64,000 nucleotides of DNA, taken from contig NC_088311.1 in the NCBI RefSeq assembly GCF_910592395.1, positions 11,906,501 to 11,970,500 of the forward strand, given 5' to 3'. This document shows positions 10,835-21,894 of the stretch, one piece after another; positions within the stretch are counted from its first letter, which is position 1, and every line of letters begins with the position of its first letter. The translations under genes were made by a program, and so were the position numbers. Origin of the DNA: Lineus longissimus. Its lineage: Eukaryota; Nemertea; Pilidiophora; Heteronemertea; Lineidae. The notes below the pieces were generated by a model. That model saw only the letters and a program-made list of their open reading frames with translations. It was not told where the DNA came from and ran no database searches.

Positions 10835-11689
10835 AGCCCGCACCACACGGTGAAATTTGCGTGATGCAAGTGACACGCGTGCACGTTGCGACAGGCAAAT
10901 TCTCACTGTGTGGGGTCGTTTTTTGCTGCGTATCTTCCTCGCGTGTCGAGACGCAGCCGATCTAGCATGTTTGATATTTTCTCGACACGCGAGGAAGTTA
11001 ATCACCGTGTGGGGGCTACCTGCAGCAATGTTGCGCGAGTTCGACGAATCACAACAAGCAGATCGGTCACATGATTTATAGGTCAGTCACATGATACCAA
11101 AATGGCAGCGCCCGGGAACTGTCAAATCCTATGAGAAGTATTATGGACCAAGAAGACCAAATTGCCCTTATTCTCCTGCTGTTACTCCGTCGGAGGCGGC
11201 GGCGGAGGCGGCGCCGCGTGGACCGTAGTCTTTGGACAAGGCCATGGATTCAGAGAAGAGAGGATAAGGGGGCCTATGCAAATCTAATTGCTGAATTGCG
11301 GGAGGAGGACCCCATGAAGTATCGCCAGTTCCACAGAGTGAGAGTGCGGGTCGAGGAATTTCAGGAATTGCTCGAGATGGTGGGGCCGCAGATACAAAGG
11401 CAGGATACAGTAATGCGACGCAGTATCGATCCTGGCCAGAGACTTGATCATGTGACCGATCTGCTTGTTGTGATTCGTCGAACTCGCGCAACATTGCTGC
11501 AGGTAGCCCCCACACGGTGATTAACTTCCTCGCGTGTCGAGAAAATATCAAACATGCTAGATCGGCTGCGTCTCGACTCGCGAGGGAAGATACGCAGCAA
11601 AAAACGACCCCACACAGTGAGAATTTGCCTGTCGCAACATGCACGCGTGTCACTTGCATCACGCAAATTTTCACCGTGTGGTGCAGGCT
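10835..11689 (+). mobile_element. PIF/Harbinger-type element with ~240-bp TIRs, inserted in LINE 1
   Basis: The element is flanked by TAA at 10832-10834 and 11690-11692, the TWA target typical of PIF/Harbinger. Its left end reads AGCCCGCACCACACGGTG and the right end is the complement, AGCCTGCACCACACGGTG. The inverted repeats run from 10835-11074 and from 11448-11689 with only scattered differences. Each arm holds an internal hairpin built on CCTCGCGTGTCGAG. The central part holds a stub of transposase. Removing the element rejoins LINE 1 ORF2 between the endonuclease and the linker. Confidence 0.85.
11131..11520 (+). pseudogene. Truncated Harbinger-type transposase N-terminus
   Basis: This is a 129-residue frame from an ATG. 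It begins with a Leu run and an Arg run (residues about 15-29), then RSLWTRPWIQRREDKGAY, LIAELREEDPMKYRQFHRV and LLEMVGPQIQRQDTVMR. That order is typical of the N-terminal region of Harbinger transposases, as in HARBI1-like proteins. The catalytic DDE domain is absent: after about 110 residues the frame runs into the right TIR, which supplies its last codons and stop. This is a non-autonomous deletion derivative. Confidence 0.7.
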
Positions 11690-12653
11690 TAAGTGCCTGA
11701 AAAGGAACATTTATTTCGCCTAATTTGGCTGTTAATACTTCCTGATACCTCACAATATCGTATTGAGCGACACTGTCCCATAACTGGGTTTTTACCGGCT
11801 TTCTATCATTGGTATCGAACTTTTTACCAGTTTGATTATTTACTTCAACAGCCAGTTGTAAACTAGAGTGGTCAGAGAGGTTGTCTGCTTTGTGCAGGGC
11901 ACTATATTTTTTGATTCTATTGAAAACACTCTCCGATACCAGAAAATGATCGATCAGTGATCTGTCACCTGTTATTTTGCTCTCATATGTATAGTCTACG
12001 TCACAGGTAGTGTGCGACTTTCCGCAAACCAAACTCTCATCATCCATAAATTTTAGGAGAGCTCGTGTGTGGGCTGACTCAGCTCTACTGAAATCAGTGT
12101 TCCAGTCACCACCAATTATAATATCCGGGGTATTTGCAGCTGCAAGTATCGCCGAGATTTCTTTCAGAACACCATTAAATTCTATAAGGTTCTGGTGGCT
12201 TCCCGAATCGGTCGGCATGTACACATTTAACAATATAACTTTGTTTTCTAATTTTAAACTTTTAACCTCAATAGCACATACACGTTTCGAAACCCATTGT
12301 ACAGGTGTAACAACCGCGTCCATGCTTTGGTCCCAAGCAATCGCCACGCCTCCGTGCGGCCGGCCAACCAGCAACTGATCAATGTTCATACCAGTAACAC
12401 CATGAATGTTCATATTCATACCCAATTCACCTCTAAGTTTTTGTAATTGTTCTTCAAACTGCCAATGTTCTTGCAGTAATAAAAAGTCAGTGCATGCGTT
12501 CAGTTCACACATGTGTTCAACTCGCCCTGATCCGAGTCCATTGCTATTGTACGACGTAAAGTTCAGCAGGCCCATAATCATACAACTAACAAGAAAGAGT
12601 TGGGTAATGGCGTTTGTTCTATTAACACTACACTTTGAAAACAAATATATCAT
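11690..12653 (-). pseudogene. LINE 1 ORF2, APE-like endonuclease domain
   Basis: This is the endonuclease that nicks target DNA for target-primed reverse transcription. Visible motifs are TSYNSNGLG at the start, LLLQEHWQFE (metal-binding Glu), NVYMPTDSG, IIIGGDWNTDFSR (GGDWN box), SLIDHFLVSE, and NLSDHSSL (SDH box). The domain reads intact from its ATG to the Harbinger insertion at 11689. The ORF2 ATG overlaps the ORF1 stop (ATGA). Confidence 0.85.
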
Positions 12654-13156
12654 GATTTGTCCTCGGTGTTTTCATCCTCCTTTTTGGGAGGGACATTGTA
12701 CTTTCTCACACGTACGCCTTCAGGCCACAGTGCATCGTCAAATAATCTGCCGAACTCGGACTTCGCTACAGTTAGTCGGAAAGATCTAAACTTAGCATTG
12801 GCATGCCACACGAGTTGTAATCCCCTGATTTCAATCTTGTTAACGGCGAGATGTTTCCTGAGGTCCTCCTTCTCGGTGGAGGGGTCAAGCCGAAAAATAA
12901 ACAAGTCCCTGTTGGGTTCAGAAGCACCTTTGAAACCACAATTCACAGCTGATATGCCTGTGATCACCTTCTGTCGCGATTTCTCTCTCCTTTTTAACTT
13001 TTTCTGTTCATAACTGGATACTCGATATTCCCCTTCAGAATCATCCGCACTCGTTTCGCTCAGGGATCGGCAACTTCCCCTCAATCTTAACACGTTTTGG
13101 GGCATGGCTATGACTCCAGGGGGACTATATCCGCTGTCACACCGGGAGCACATCAT
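12650..13156 (-). pseudogene. LINE 1 ORF1, C-terminal part
   Basis: This is the nucleic-acid-binding ORF1 product, here only the last 168 codons. The segment PNRDLFIFRLD, the middle FRSFRLTVAKSEFGRLFD and the end LWPEGVRVRKY are shared with LINE 2 ORF1 and look like the RRM-like domain common in LINE ORF1 proteins. The N-terminal extension MPQNVLRLRG corresponds to the VLRLRG stretch in LINE 2, where a much longer N-terminal region precedes it. Confidence 0.7.
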
Positions 13157-13963
13157 CGGTAGGGAAAAGTATTACTGAGTTGGTACAAATGTATAGCTGG
13201 AAGAGGGATGAACTACTAGGCGAATATGTCATGCTAAAGCCGAGGACAGACTACCATCTATTGCTCACCAAGATCAAAAACAGATGTAGGGTCACCTGGC
13301 AAGTCACTCTTGCTGGCCTCAACAACTGTGCGTTCACACCAATGTCAGGCCCAGACAGTTTTAGCTACCTGTACCTGTCTGTGACGTCACTGGAGGGAAA
13401 AATTTTCCCAACTGGTACATTGCATAATCATCATGATCACCTGATGCACAGCTTTGCTTACTTATGAGACCCATTGCTGTCATTGCCCCTGATTAATCAG
13501 GTATATACCTGTAATTTTATAGGCCCATGGACATTCTCAAAACAGCCAACCATCTTCAAAATACGGGTTTACATGTCAAAAACATATAATCGGAACTCCA
13601 CCTTGAAATGTAGACTCAAATAGCTAAAAAAGCTAGTGCCTGGTAACATGAATTCATTTTTTCTTGGTGTAAAGGGCTTGAAAGAGTTAAAAACAAACCT
13701 CTTGTTTACATTTTCCTTGCTCAAAACAGTTGGTGAACCATTCACAAACGACAATTCTACCTGAAGTAGCCCCCCTGTGGTGGCAATCTTGGCGAAAATA
13801 TAGAACTCCCCACCAAGTCTAAATCGGGGAGTTAGGGGATTTGAGCAAAATCTGGTTGCCACCCAAGTAATGGAGTTGATTGAAATGAGGGAGACAGGGG
13901 GTCAGATTTTGACAATAGGGGAGATTAACATATTGATAACGTTTTTGGTGATCGGGTGACTTA
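13157..13963. other. No gene recognised
   Basis: The stretch between the 5' truncation of LINE 1 and the next TIR element has only short frames without recognisable domains. Confidence 0.35.
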
Positions 13964-14642
13964 GGCTGATGTTACATAGACTTCACGTTTCATCGACTCA
14001 CGACTCATTTGTTAGGCTGAAGTTACATAGACCTCACGTTTCATCGACTCACGACTCATTTGTCACTTGTCATTCGTGACCTGATGAATGGACATTGGAA
14101 AACCTATTGACCTGTTCTCATTGAAGTGAATTTTGTAAGTTTTGCCCGCATTCGTCGTCTCACGTCATTTCATGTCATTTCACGAGTGAGGCGATGAATG
14201 GACATGTTCATTCTTTGTGAAATGAGCTGGCAAAGAAAGTGGACGTCCATGTGCATTTGTAGTGATATCGCCTTCGAAACTGTGAGTATAGCTACTTTTC
14301 GGCATTTTGATTAGTTTACACATTAATACAATAGCTAATTTCGATTGGAAATGAGGAACAAAAAATGCAAAAATGCAGCACTTTTATGTACCGCATTGTT
14401 CTCGTCCGTCGCCTCCGCTTTCGTTTTCTATTCTCCATCAGGAGCAGCATGGCTGCCATCTCTTCTTCTTCTGAGTCCATGTGCGTCGCCGAGAAAATCC
14501 AAGTGACAAATGAACGAGCGAAAAGTGATCTGTATGTAAACCGCCGCGGTCACTCGTGACAAATGAGGAGTGACACGTGAAAATGAGCCGTGAGTCGATG
14601 AAAAATGTGGCGTGAGTAGCTCATTCCTATGTACCGTTGATC
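13964..14642 (-). mobile_element. Second Harbinger-like TIR element
   Basis: The left end (GGCTGATGTTACATAGACTT) and the complement of the right end (GATCAACGGTACATAGGAAT) align imperfectly. Inside both ends lie TTTCATCGACTCACG and blocks rich in CTCATTTGTCAC. The flanking trinucleotides are TTA on the left and TAA on the right, a near match to the TWA target. The minus strand encodes a short frame with a Met-Leu stretch and a basic RKRRRR run, like the first residues of the Harbinger transposase stub at 11131. A 51-base tandem duplication (13961 and 14012) lies in the left end. Confidence 0.5.
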
Positions 14643-14710
14643 TAACAGTACGGTATATGTTTAGTATGTTGATGTTTACAGTCCGGATTAACATTTATAC
14701 TTTATATATA

Positions 14711-17064
14711 CTGGATATCCTCATCTCCAAGACACAGCAAGGTTTTAGCACAGTGTACATTGAGAGGTACAATGGGTGAAGGGTTTATGCAGGGCGTATT
14801 AAAGCACCGGCCCGGACCGCGATTTGCATGTGAATATAGCCAGTAGACCAGCCCCTATCAATAGAGAGGAAATGGATCGACCACAGAGTAATAAAGGGTA
14901 ACACTTAAGGTTCCCTTTGTAGTGGTGAAGAGACACGTGTGCCCCAATGATTATACGGGTTGTTTCAAAAACTACTACACTCAAAAAACCTTGACGAATA
15001 TTCTTGACGAGAAATTTTAATAACCGATTTTATTAATACAACACAATGGAAAGAATAACTCTGGTATTGTTGTTCTTTAGGTTTGCGCGCTGGACAGTAT
15101 AAGTAGCATACATGACAAAGGAACACCCCCTCCAAGAATGGAGAAAAATCCTAGTTATTATTTCAAATGTCACTGATCTTGCTCCATCACTGGAAGATAT
15201 TCAAGCCCATCACCCTCCTCGTCATCGTTGGCTTCTACTTCATGTCCTCCGTTACCATCGCCATCTTCATCATTGCCATCACCCAATATACCGGCGGCGC
15301 GAAATCCGCTGATTACGACATTCGGGGGAACTTCATCCCATGCTGCCCCAATCAATCGTGCAACATCAAGGTGGCAAATGGGCGGGCACTGTCCATCAAC
15401 GGTGTGCGCCTCCTTCCATGCGCGCCAATTGGAACGGAGCTTACTTTTAAAACTTCCCATGACAGTCAAATCGAGAGGCTGTAAAAGCGGAGTACATTTG
15501 GGAGGTATCAGTTCAATGATACCACCTATCTCAACCACTCGCATGGCGACATCATCATTCAGGTGTACGCGTGCCCTGTCCCACAGATGGATATACGGTA
15601 CGTCAGCCCCAACAAATGGTATTACAATCTCCTCGATGAGATCCAGCAAGACTTGAGTCCTGACCCAACCAGTTTCGGTGTGAGCGATATGGACATTTGG
15701 CGGTGGATTAGCTCTTAACTCTTCCCTTGCAGCAATTGTTGGTGTTTTAAAGGTAATGTGGCATGGCATCTTCCTTCCGTTGCTGGTTATGCCAAGGGTT
15801 ACGCTACATCCAAGGCGTGTATTCCCACGCGATGACTTTATGTTAACTTGGCGATTGCCTTTTGTATCGTATGTGTAATTCGGCAATGCGTCGAAAAGAG
15901 CGAATGTCTCGTCTAGGTTTGCAATGAAAGATGGTGCGGTATCTCGAACTGTGTTATGAAATGCATTCCTAAAGTTGGTCACCACCTCATCAGCATGTTC
16001 CGGAAGTTGCTTGTCATCCTTGGTTTTCCGTCGGCATGTAATGCCGTGTCTTTTAAGGAAACCTAAACGCCATCCGTTAGATGCGGTGAAAACGGAAAGT
16101 GTCGGCTGCTCACGCAAAATAACCGCTTGACGGTCCATCCCAAGGTCATCCCACCAATCTGTGTACAACCGTAATGCCTCGTGGGATATCTGTCGTCCTG
16201 CGATGGGCATACCTAGACCACGTTGCATCATAAACCAGTCGTACAAATTTCTTTCCATCTCCGGAAATAGTCCTGAAAATACAGAAGGCAAAAGGCATGA
16301 ATTAAGCGGTGTCGCATCGCAATTTTCAATGCTAAAGGTTTCAACATCTCAAGCAAAATTGAAGAAACATTATAGCAAAAATCGGTAAGGAATTACACTA
16401 ACCTATTCCTCTCTCAAAGCACGCTTGCTCAGTTCCTCTTCTCTTTGAGTCCTCTCGATGCTGGAGGATAACCCCCTCATCGTTTAACCAACCAAAGAAC
16501 GTATACCGTGATAAGTTGTTGTCTTTTGCAAATGCAGAAGCTGAAACATTTTCATTATTTGCCTGGAGGAGTCTAAAATCTGTGAGCAGTTTGACCTTTT
16601 CATTTAATGAATAGTGGCGACGGCGTTTAGGGGCAGGCTGCGGCTCCATAACTTCTTCCTCCATCCCTTGCTCAGTTCGTGGCAATGCTCGGTTCGTGAT
16701 AATGCATGTAGTCCTCGGTACGGAGGATCTTCATTTCCCAATGACAATGACAATTTGTGTTCATCCCAATACTTTGCTTTTAAAGGGTTAATAATGAGGG
16801 TCGTGTCGTCGATGCCCATTGAATTACAGAACGGGATTCCACTTCATTGGCGTGATGCAATCGATCTTCAAGCCACGAAAACCAATCTTTAATAGAGTGA
16901 ATGCTCAACATGATTAGGCCCAGTTGATTTCCGATGACCCATCATTCAAAGGAATGGGTGTTTCTAATACCAGCTAGATACATGTAGGCCTCCTATCGTG
17001 GGCCTTTTTTAATGTACAGAAGTACATCCCGAGCATTGTGTGTCTTGGAGGTGAGGATATCCAG
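14711..17064 (-). mobile_element. pogo/Tigger-type DNA transposon, apparently complete
   Basis: The TIRs are about 26 bases: CTGGATATCCTCATCTCCAA onward from 14711, and its complement (one mismatch, T to C) ending at 17064. A TA dinucleotide flanks each end, matching the TA target of the Tc1/mariner-pogo superfamily. The right end abuts the (TA)n tail of LINE 2, which supplied the TA target. The element encodes one two-exon transposase gene on the minus strand. Most of 14736-15169 is 3' non-coding sequence. Confidence 0.8.
15170..16664 (-). CDS. pogo/Tigger transposase, two exons
   Basis: Exon 1 is 16664-16403 and exon 2 is 16272-15170. The intron has a GTTAGT donor and a TTGCCTTCTGTATTTTCAG acceptor; spliced, the reading is continuous for 454 codons with no stop. 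Exon 1 carries a psq-type helix-turn-helix (YSLNEKVKLLTDF to LSRYTFFGWLN). Exon 2 begins with the CENP-B-type HTH (LYDWFMMQRGLGMPI, ISHEALRLY), followed by the DDE domain. The three acidic sites appear as NLDETF, LWDRARVHLND and PLLQPLDLTV. The C-terminal 45 residues are strongly acidic. The first ATG in frame is at 16664; the frame upstream reaches only a TTG. Intact splice sites and catalytic positions suggest a recently active element or retained function. Confidence 0.85.
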
Positions 17065-17193
17065 TATATATATATGTATGTTTATTCGTACATCAAAAGA
17101 GTACACTTCTTAACCTAGTGCATAATGGTGCAGTGCATTTACATGTATAGTGCGTGCATTAATTAGACGTATTACAATAATGACAAGTGGAAA

Positions 17194-18393
17194 TTAATTA
17201 ACACACAGATGAAAAATGATGTCGCCAATCTCATTCATCGTCAAGATACCTAACCCATTCTCTCTAATACCTAGCAACTCCTTAATTTGGGCTGCCACCA
17301 GTCTCAAGTCTATACTACAATTCTGAGTACTTCTTTGTACAATATCCTTAGTCATTTGGGGTAAACTTGGGAGCTCAAATCGGTCCCACCTATACTTGTT
17401 CACAGTAAAATTGAAGCTTTTCCCAATTGCTGAACGACTACCGTTTATAATAATGTCTTTGCACAACTTAACATAAATGTTCTTAGATTTAAAGATGCTA
17501 ACAAAATATTTCACAAATCGTTTTTCTACTTGAAATTCTATAGACAAATCGTCTAATATTAGTGGAAGAAGGGCACAATGAGTGCGATACGGCAGGTTAA
17601 GGAGGTTTCTAATGCACTTCCTCCATGCAACAAATATATTCTCCATGCCTTGCGTTGACAGATCCCATCCCTGATAACCATATAAAGACATACAGTGCGA
17701 TTTAAATAACCGATACTTAACATCAATACTTGCAAACCGAAATTGTGATACCAATAAATTTGTCCTTTTGTACAGATCATTTACACCACTCTGAAGTTTT
17801 TTATTCATTGAAGACTCTCCAAAAATCACACCCAGATGAATTTCTGAAATAGAAGGACGAAGTACCACCCCTTCAAACTCGATCACTATATCTATACCGC
17901 CATTTTTCCCAAATACAAGAAACTTGCTCTTTGCAGCATTGAATGTTATCATAAACTCGACCGAGTAACTGGACGCAACTTTGAGCATCTTTCTTAGTGC
18001 TGCTAACGTTGGAGCTAAAATAATCACATCATCAGCATAGGCAAATGCACCAGCAAACAACATGCCAATATAACATCCAACCCCCGACTTTTCTAATGAA
18101 AATAACAGCTCATCAAGATAGATACTAAACAAGATTGGGGACAAAACACCACCTTGCTTCACCCCATTTCTAGCTGTAAATACATTTGAACGCTGGTCAC
18201 CCCACCTCACACTTATTCTCTGATTGGTGTATAACACAGCTAGAAAACGAGCGATAAGAGGACATAACCCCTTTTTTAATAGAAGACGAAATAACTTAAT
18301 GAACTGTACCCTATCGAACGCCTTAGAAGCGTCAAGCATTATACAGTAGACATTTGTAGCCTGTTTATTATAATACTCTATAACTTCGTTCAC
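17194..18393 (-). pseudogene. LINE 2 ORF2, reverse transcriptase domain
   Basis: This is a 399-codon frame holding the RT core in one piece: motif A (VYCIMLDASKAFDRV), VKQGGVLSPILFSIYLDELL, the catalytic AYADDVIILAP, the thumb (IHLGVIFGESS) and the C-terminal block SLYGYQGWDLSTQGM / WRKCIRNLLNLPYRTH. A C-terminal stretch with NKYRWDRFELPSLPQM follows. The final stop is at 17194. The frame is broken from its N-terminal part at about 18393-18506, but its catalytic core is intact. Confidence 0.85.
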
Positions 18394-18505
18394 AACGGTA
18401 CCACAGGTTGCAGTTGATAAACCAGTTTTAAAGCCAAACTGACCATCGGAAGATGACAGAACCCCATTGTATTTATGAAGAAAAAAATATAGTCCAGAAT
18501 CTTGC

Positions 18506-19315
18506 CTAATGTACTACTAATCGAGATCCCCTGTAATTATCTGAGGAATTAATCGACTTCCTACTACTTTTCGGAATTGGTATCACCGTAGTTTTTACAA
18601 AGTCTCCTACACAACAACCATGACTGACCATTGATGATGATAACAATGAAATCATGACTCTCAACCTTGGACTCCCCTGTATAAAGTTATCTGTTTTCAG
18701 GCCCTGTATACTATCACTCTTCCCTTTCTTCAGTTTTTTTATACCCATCTCTACTTCTTCAAGCGAAATTGCATGACGTTCCTTACAACGACCCATACAG
18801 CACTTTTCTCTAACCCCAACGTCTATGTCCCTTAAAAGCACTTCCATATCACCATCGTCGTAGGACACTGAATTATATACACGTTTAAACTTATCTGCAA
18901 AAACTTTGCAAATTGCCTCGTCCCCTTCAACCTTATCCATCGTATTAGGAAGGACGTTTTTACCCTTATTGATTGTTTTGACCTCTTTCCAGAAATCCCT
19001 GCTATTCTTGTTTTCCATTTTGTTTGCCAATTTGTTGGCCGCTGACCTTTCCTTATCCTTTTTAATCCTCCTAACCGCATAATGATAAACCGCCCTAGTC
19101 CGTCGACGTATGTCGGCAACTATACCATTATGTGGTCGACCGTTATCTACCCAAATAGAATGCCATAAAATGGCCTTTTCTCTGTATTCTTTCACCTTAT
19201 CATTCCAGTCTGCAGTACCCGGAGCTTGTTTAATTTTTGAACTTGGGATTGTGGCCTTACTGGCATTTAAGCATGCCTCAGTAATTGCATTGTGGAACAA
19301 CTCAAAACTTTGCAA
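18506..19315 (-). pseudogene. LINE 2 ORF2, linker and RT N-terminal part (second copy of duplicated segment)
   Basis: It begins inside the 3' copy of the 404-bp duplication (LFHNAITEACLNASKATIPS) and continues through the basic linker, VLPNTMDKVEGDEAICKVF, and the RT N-terminal segment KKLKKGKSDSIQGLKTDNF to VIPIPKSSRK. The reading then goes out of frame before motif A. Confidence 0.75.
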
Positions 19316-19709
19316 ATTGCCTCGTCCCCTTCAACCTTATCCATCGTATTAGGAAGGACGTTTTTACCCTTATTGATTGTTTTGACCTCTTTCCAGAAAT
19401 CCCTGCTATTCTTGTTTTCCATTTTGTTTGCCAATTTGTTGGCCGCTGACCTTTCCTTATCCTTTTTAATCCTCCTAACCGCATAATGATAAACCGCCCT
19501 AGTCCGTCGACGTATGTCGGCAACTATACCATTATGTGGTCGACCGTTATCTACCCAAATAGAATGCCATAAAATGGCCTTTTCTCTGTATTCTTTCACC
19601 TTATCATTCCAGTCTGCAGTACCCGGAGCTTGTTTAATTTTTGAACTTGGGATTGTGGCCTTACTGGCATTTAAGCATGCCTCAGTAATTGCATTGTGGA
19701 ACAACTCAA
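18901..19709 (-). repeat. 404-bp exact tandem duplication inside LINE 2 ORF2
   Basis: Copies at about 18901-19304 and 19305-19709 appear identical by eye over their whole length. The joint shows short microhomology (CAA). The duplication adds 404 bases, which breaks the ORF2 frame. Confidence 0.9.
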
Positions 19710-20670
19710 TTTCCTCATGATGTATATCGCAAAAAGGATTCCTACAGTTGATAGCCTCAAATGGGATATGTATATCACCCAAGTACCCATCGAGCAAGAC
19801 ACCGTAATTTACTATGTCTCCCGGTTTAGCCTTTTCCCACACCGCCTCCAACCTAGGCGCATTTGCCTTGGGGTTGCCGCGTACCATTTGAGGGACATCC
19901 ATACCAAGATGCAAACTGGAATGATCAGATAGATTATGACCCATATGACAAACCTTATACAGGTTGATGCGTTCACACACGCTTTCAGATACTATAAATT
20001 GGTCAATTAAGGATCTACCACCATTCGCCTTACTCTCGTAAGTATAATCTACTTGTGCTACCTCTTGGTCTAAAGCAAAAACAAGATTTTCTTCTGCCGC
20101 AAATTCCATCAATGCCCTCCTAAATTGCGACTGCATTCTACTTAGGTCCGTATTAAAATCACCACCTATGACCACATATGGTGTGTCATGCGCTTGCAAT
20201 ATAGCAGCTATTTCCCTCAAAGTGTTCTGAAATTCAGTCATATTGTGTTGACTACCATTGTCCGTTGGCATGTAAACATTAACCAGAATAATAAAGTTAT
20301 CAAGTGAATCGACATTGATAGTTACAGCACACACCCTTTTAGAGTCCCATTCCACCGGAGTAACAACTCCTTTGAAATTTGCATCCCACGCTATAGCTAC
20401 ACCACCATAGGGTCTCCCGGCCAACAAGGAAGTATCTTCCATACCAGATACCCCGTGGACATTTACATTCTCCCCAATGCCACCTATAACTTCATTAATT
20501 TTCCCATTAAAGAGCCAGTGTTCCTGTAACAACAAGAACTCAGTCTTACCAAATAGTTCACTAATGCAGTCCTTTCGTCCTGGCCCAAGGCCGTTACTGT
20601 TGTATGAACCAAAATTCCACACACTCATGACAGTCAATAAAAGTAAGATTGTCTTTATACACATCATCAT
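19267..20670 (-). pseudogene. LINE 2 ORF2, endonuclease and first linker copy
   Basis: The ATG at 20670 overlaps the ORF1 stop as TAATG. Motifs are NFGSYNSNGLG, FLLLQEHWLF, NVYMPTDNG, VIGGDFNTDLSR, SLIDQFIVSE and NLSDHSSLHL, an intact APE-like endonuclease. The frame continues through the linker and the 5' copy of the duplicated segment. At the duplication junction it shifts (404 is not a multiple of 3) and stops after a few aberrant residues. Confidence 0.85.
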
Positions 20671-21894
20671 TAATTTGTATCTTGGGAGTCCTTTGGAGCA
20701 AAGTATTTCCGAATACCAACACCTGCCGGCCACATGTTTTCGTCGAACAACCGCGAGAATTGTGATTTTGGAACCCTTAGTCTGTAAGACTTATACTTGG
20801 CTTTCTCATTGGACTTAAGCTCAAGTTCGTTCACCTTAAACCCTTTGTCAGAAATAAAACTCCTCAACTTATCCTCAGTTGTTTCAGCGTCCAGTCGGAA
20901 GATAAATAGGTCTCTATTGGGCTCAGGGGCCCCCTTAATCACACAGTCAGATTTACTACCCATAATCACATTTCGATTTTTGTTCACCTTCTTTCTCGTC
21001 ACTAAGGTATAGTCATCGGACTCGACACTTCCTTTAGAATGTAAGGAGCTGTTGCTCCCCCCTTAGCCTCAGTACAGCTGGCGGTACCATAAGATTTGAA
21101 GACTGTCTTGCAGTACCCCTCCCTCTGCCTCTTCCCCCTCGTCTCCCGCGCCCACTCACTACTCGGGTCTGAGAGGGACTGACCGCACTCTGACTCTGAA
21201 GAACCTTAGCATAACTGTCACGACTGTCACGCAATTTACTTTCTGCCGGTCCTTGTTCTGCTGACAGATCCCAAGCACTATCCCTCCACTCGTCAGGTTT
21301 GAAATCTTTCCAATCAATGGCAATTCCACTAGGCACAGGAGGCATGGCTGGACCAGTCCCCATCCCCCCCTTGCCTGTATCGCCCCGATCGTCGACCTTA
21401 GATTGGATTTCGGTAATCACTAACGTGTTCTTTACCACCCTATCCTCTACCGTACCTACTTTCTCTTCGAGTTTATTTAGTCTCTCGATAATCGAAATAT
21501 TGTTCATTTCCCTCGGCAGGGAACGAGGAATGGAACCTAAATCCCCAGCCGGTACTGCTAATACCGGCATCCTACTAGCTTTATCTAGTGAATTTAATGC
21601 GTTGATAATGTCAATTGTATTTGATTCTTCTTCCTTCTTAACAGTCGTTGTTTTCCTCACCTTCAATCTACCTATTACATCACTGCCGACCTTGTCCCAA
21701 AGGACCTTTTTAGCGTTCATTATTTGCCCTTTAGTGTAGTAGTCAATGACTGCGTTCTTAACCTGTTCGTTGGTACCGGACTGTAGTCCGTACCACATAT
21801 ACGCTAGCAATGGGTGTAGTATCGTGACCACATCACTTTGCTTATCGCAATCACTGATAGGCTCCTCCACATGATCCTCCAAATCATACAGATT
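20670..21894 (-). pseudogene. LINE 2 ORF1 (main part)
   Basis: The N-terminal third is all-helical and charged, with HPLLAYMWYGLQSG. A predicted coiled coil (SIIERLNKLEEKVGTVEDRV) follows. Then come a Gly/Met/Pro-rich linker and an RG-rich nucleic-acid-binding stretch (SGRGRRGGRGRGRG) near 21120-21160. After VLRLRGEQQ the frame shifts (about 21034-21002). The last 110 codons carry the RRM-like segment PNRDLFIFRLD to MWPAGVGIRKYF. The first 17-20 codons, beginning at the ATG at 31497, lie beyond the BEL element, and the reading matches across the GATT target duplication. Confidence 0.75.

Larger units (their letters stand above)
8558..13156 (-). mobile_element. LINE 1: APE-type non-LTR retrotransposon, 5'-truncated and interrupted
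   Basis: On the minus strand the order is the end of ORF1 (13156-12650), ORF2 endonuclease (12653-11690), an 855-bp Harbinger insertion, ORF2 linker (10834-10035), RT core (9908-9516) and RT tail (9547-8702). The 3' end is AT-rich, with GTACGAATAAACATACATAT on the minus strand, the same terminal motif as LINE 2. ORF1 begins abruptly at the part matching the ORF1 C-terminus of LINE 2, hence the 5' truncation. It belongs to the APE-endonuclease (Jockey/CR1-like) assemblage; I cannot fix the clade. RT frames are broken at about 9530-9550 and 9900-10035. Confidence 0.85.
17066..21894 (-). mobile_element. LINE 2: APE-type non-LTR retrotransposon (main part)
   Basis: On the minus strand the order is ORF1 (the start lies across the BEL element, at 31497), endonuclease, linker, RT, then a 3' end of GTACGAATAAACATACATAT and a (TA)n tail. 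The architecture and motifs match LINE 1. ORF1 is cut by the BEL insertion at 21894/31440 and by a frameshift near 21002-21034. ORF2 is cut by a 404-bp tandem duplication and an indel near 18393-18506. The outer 5' part continues from 31440 to about 31545. Confidence 0.85.

Noticed and set aside
21299-21739. Plus-strand 146-residue frame
   Set aside because: It is antisense to LINE 2 ORF1.
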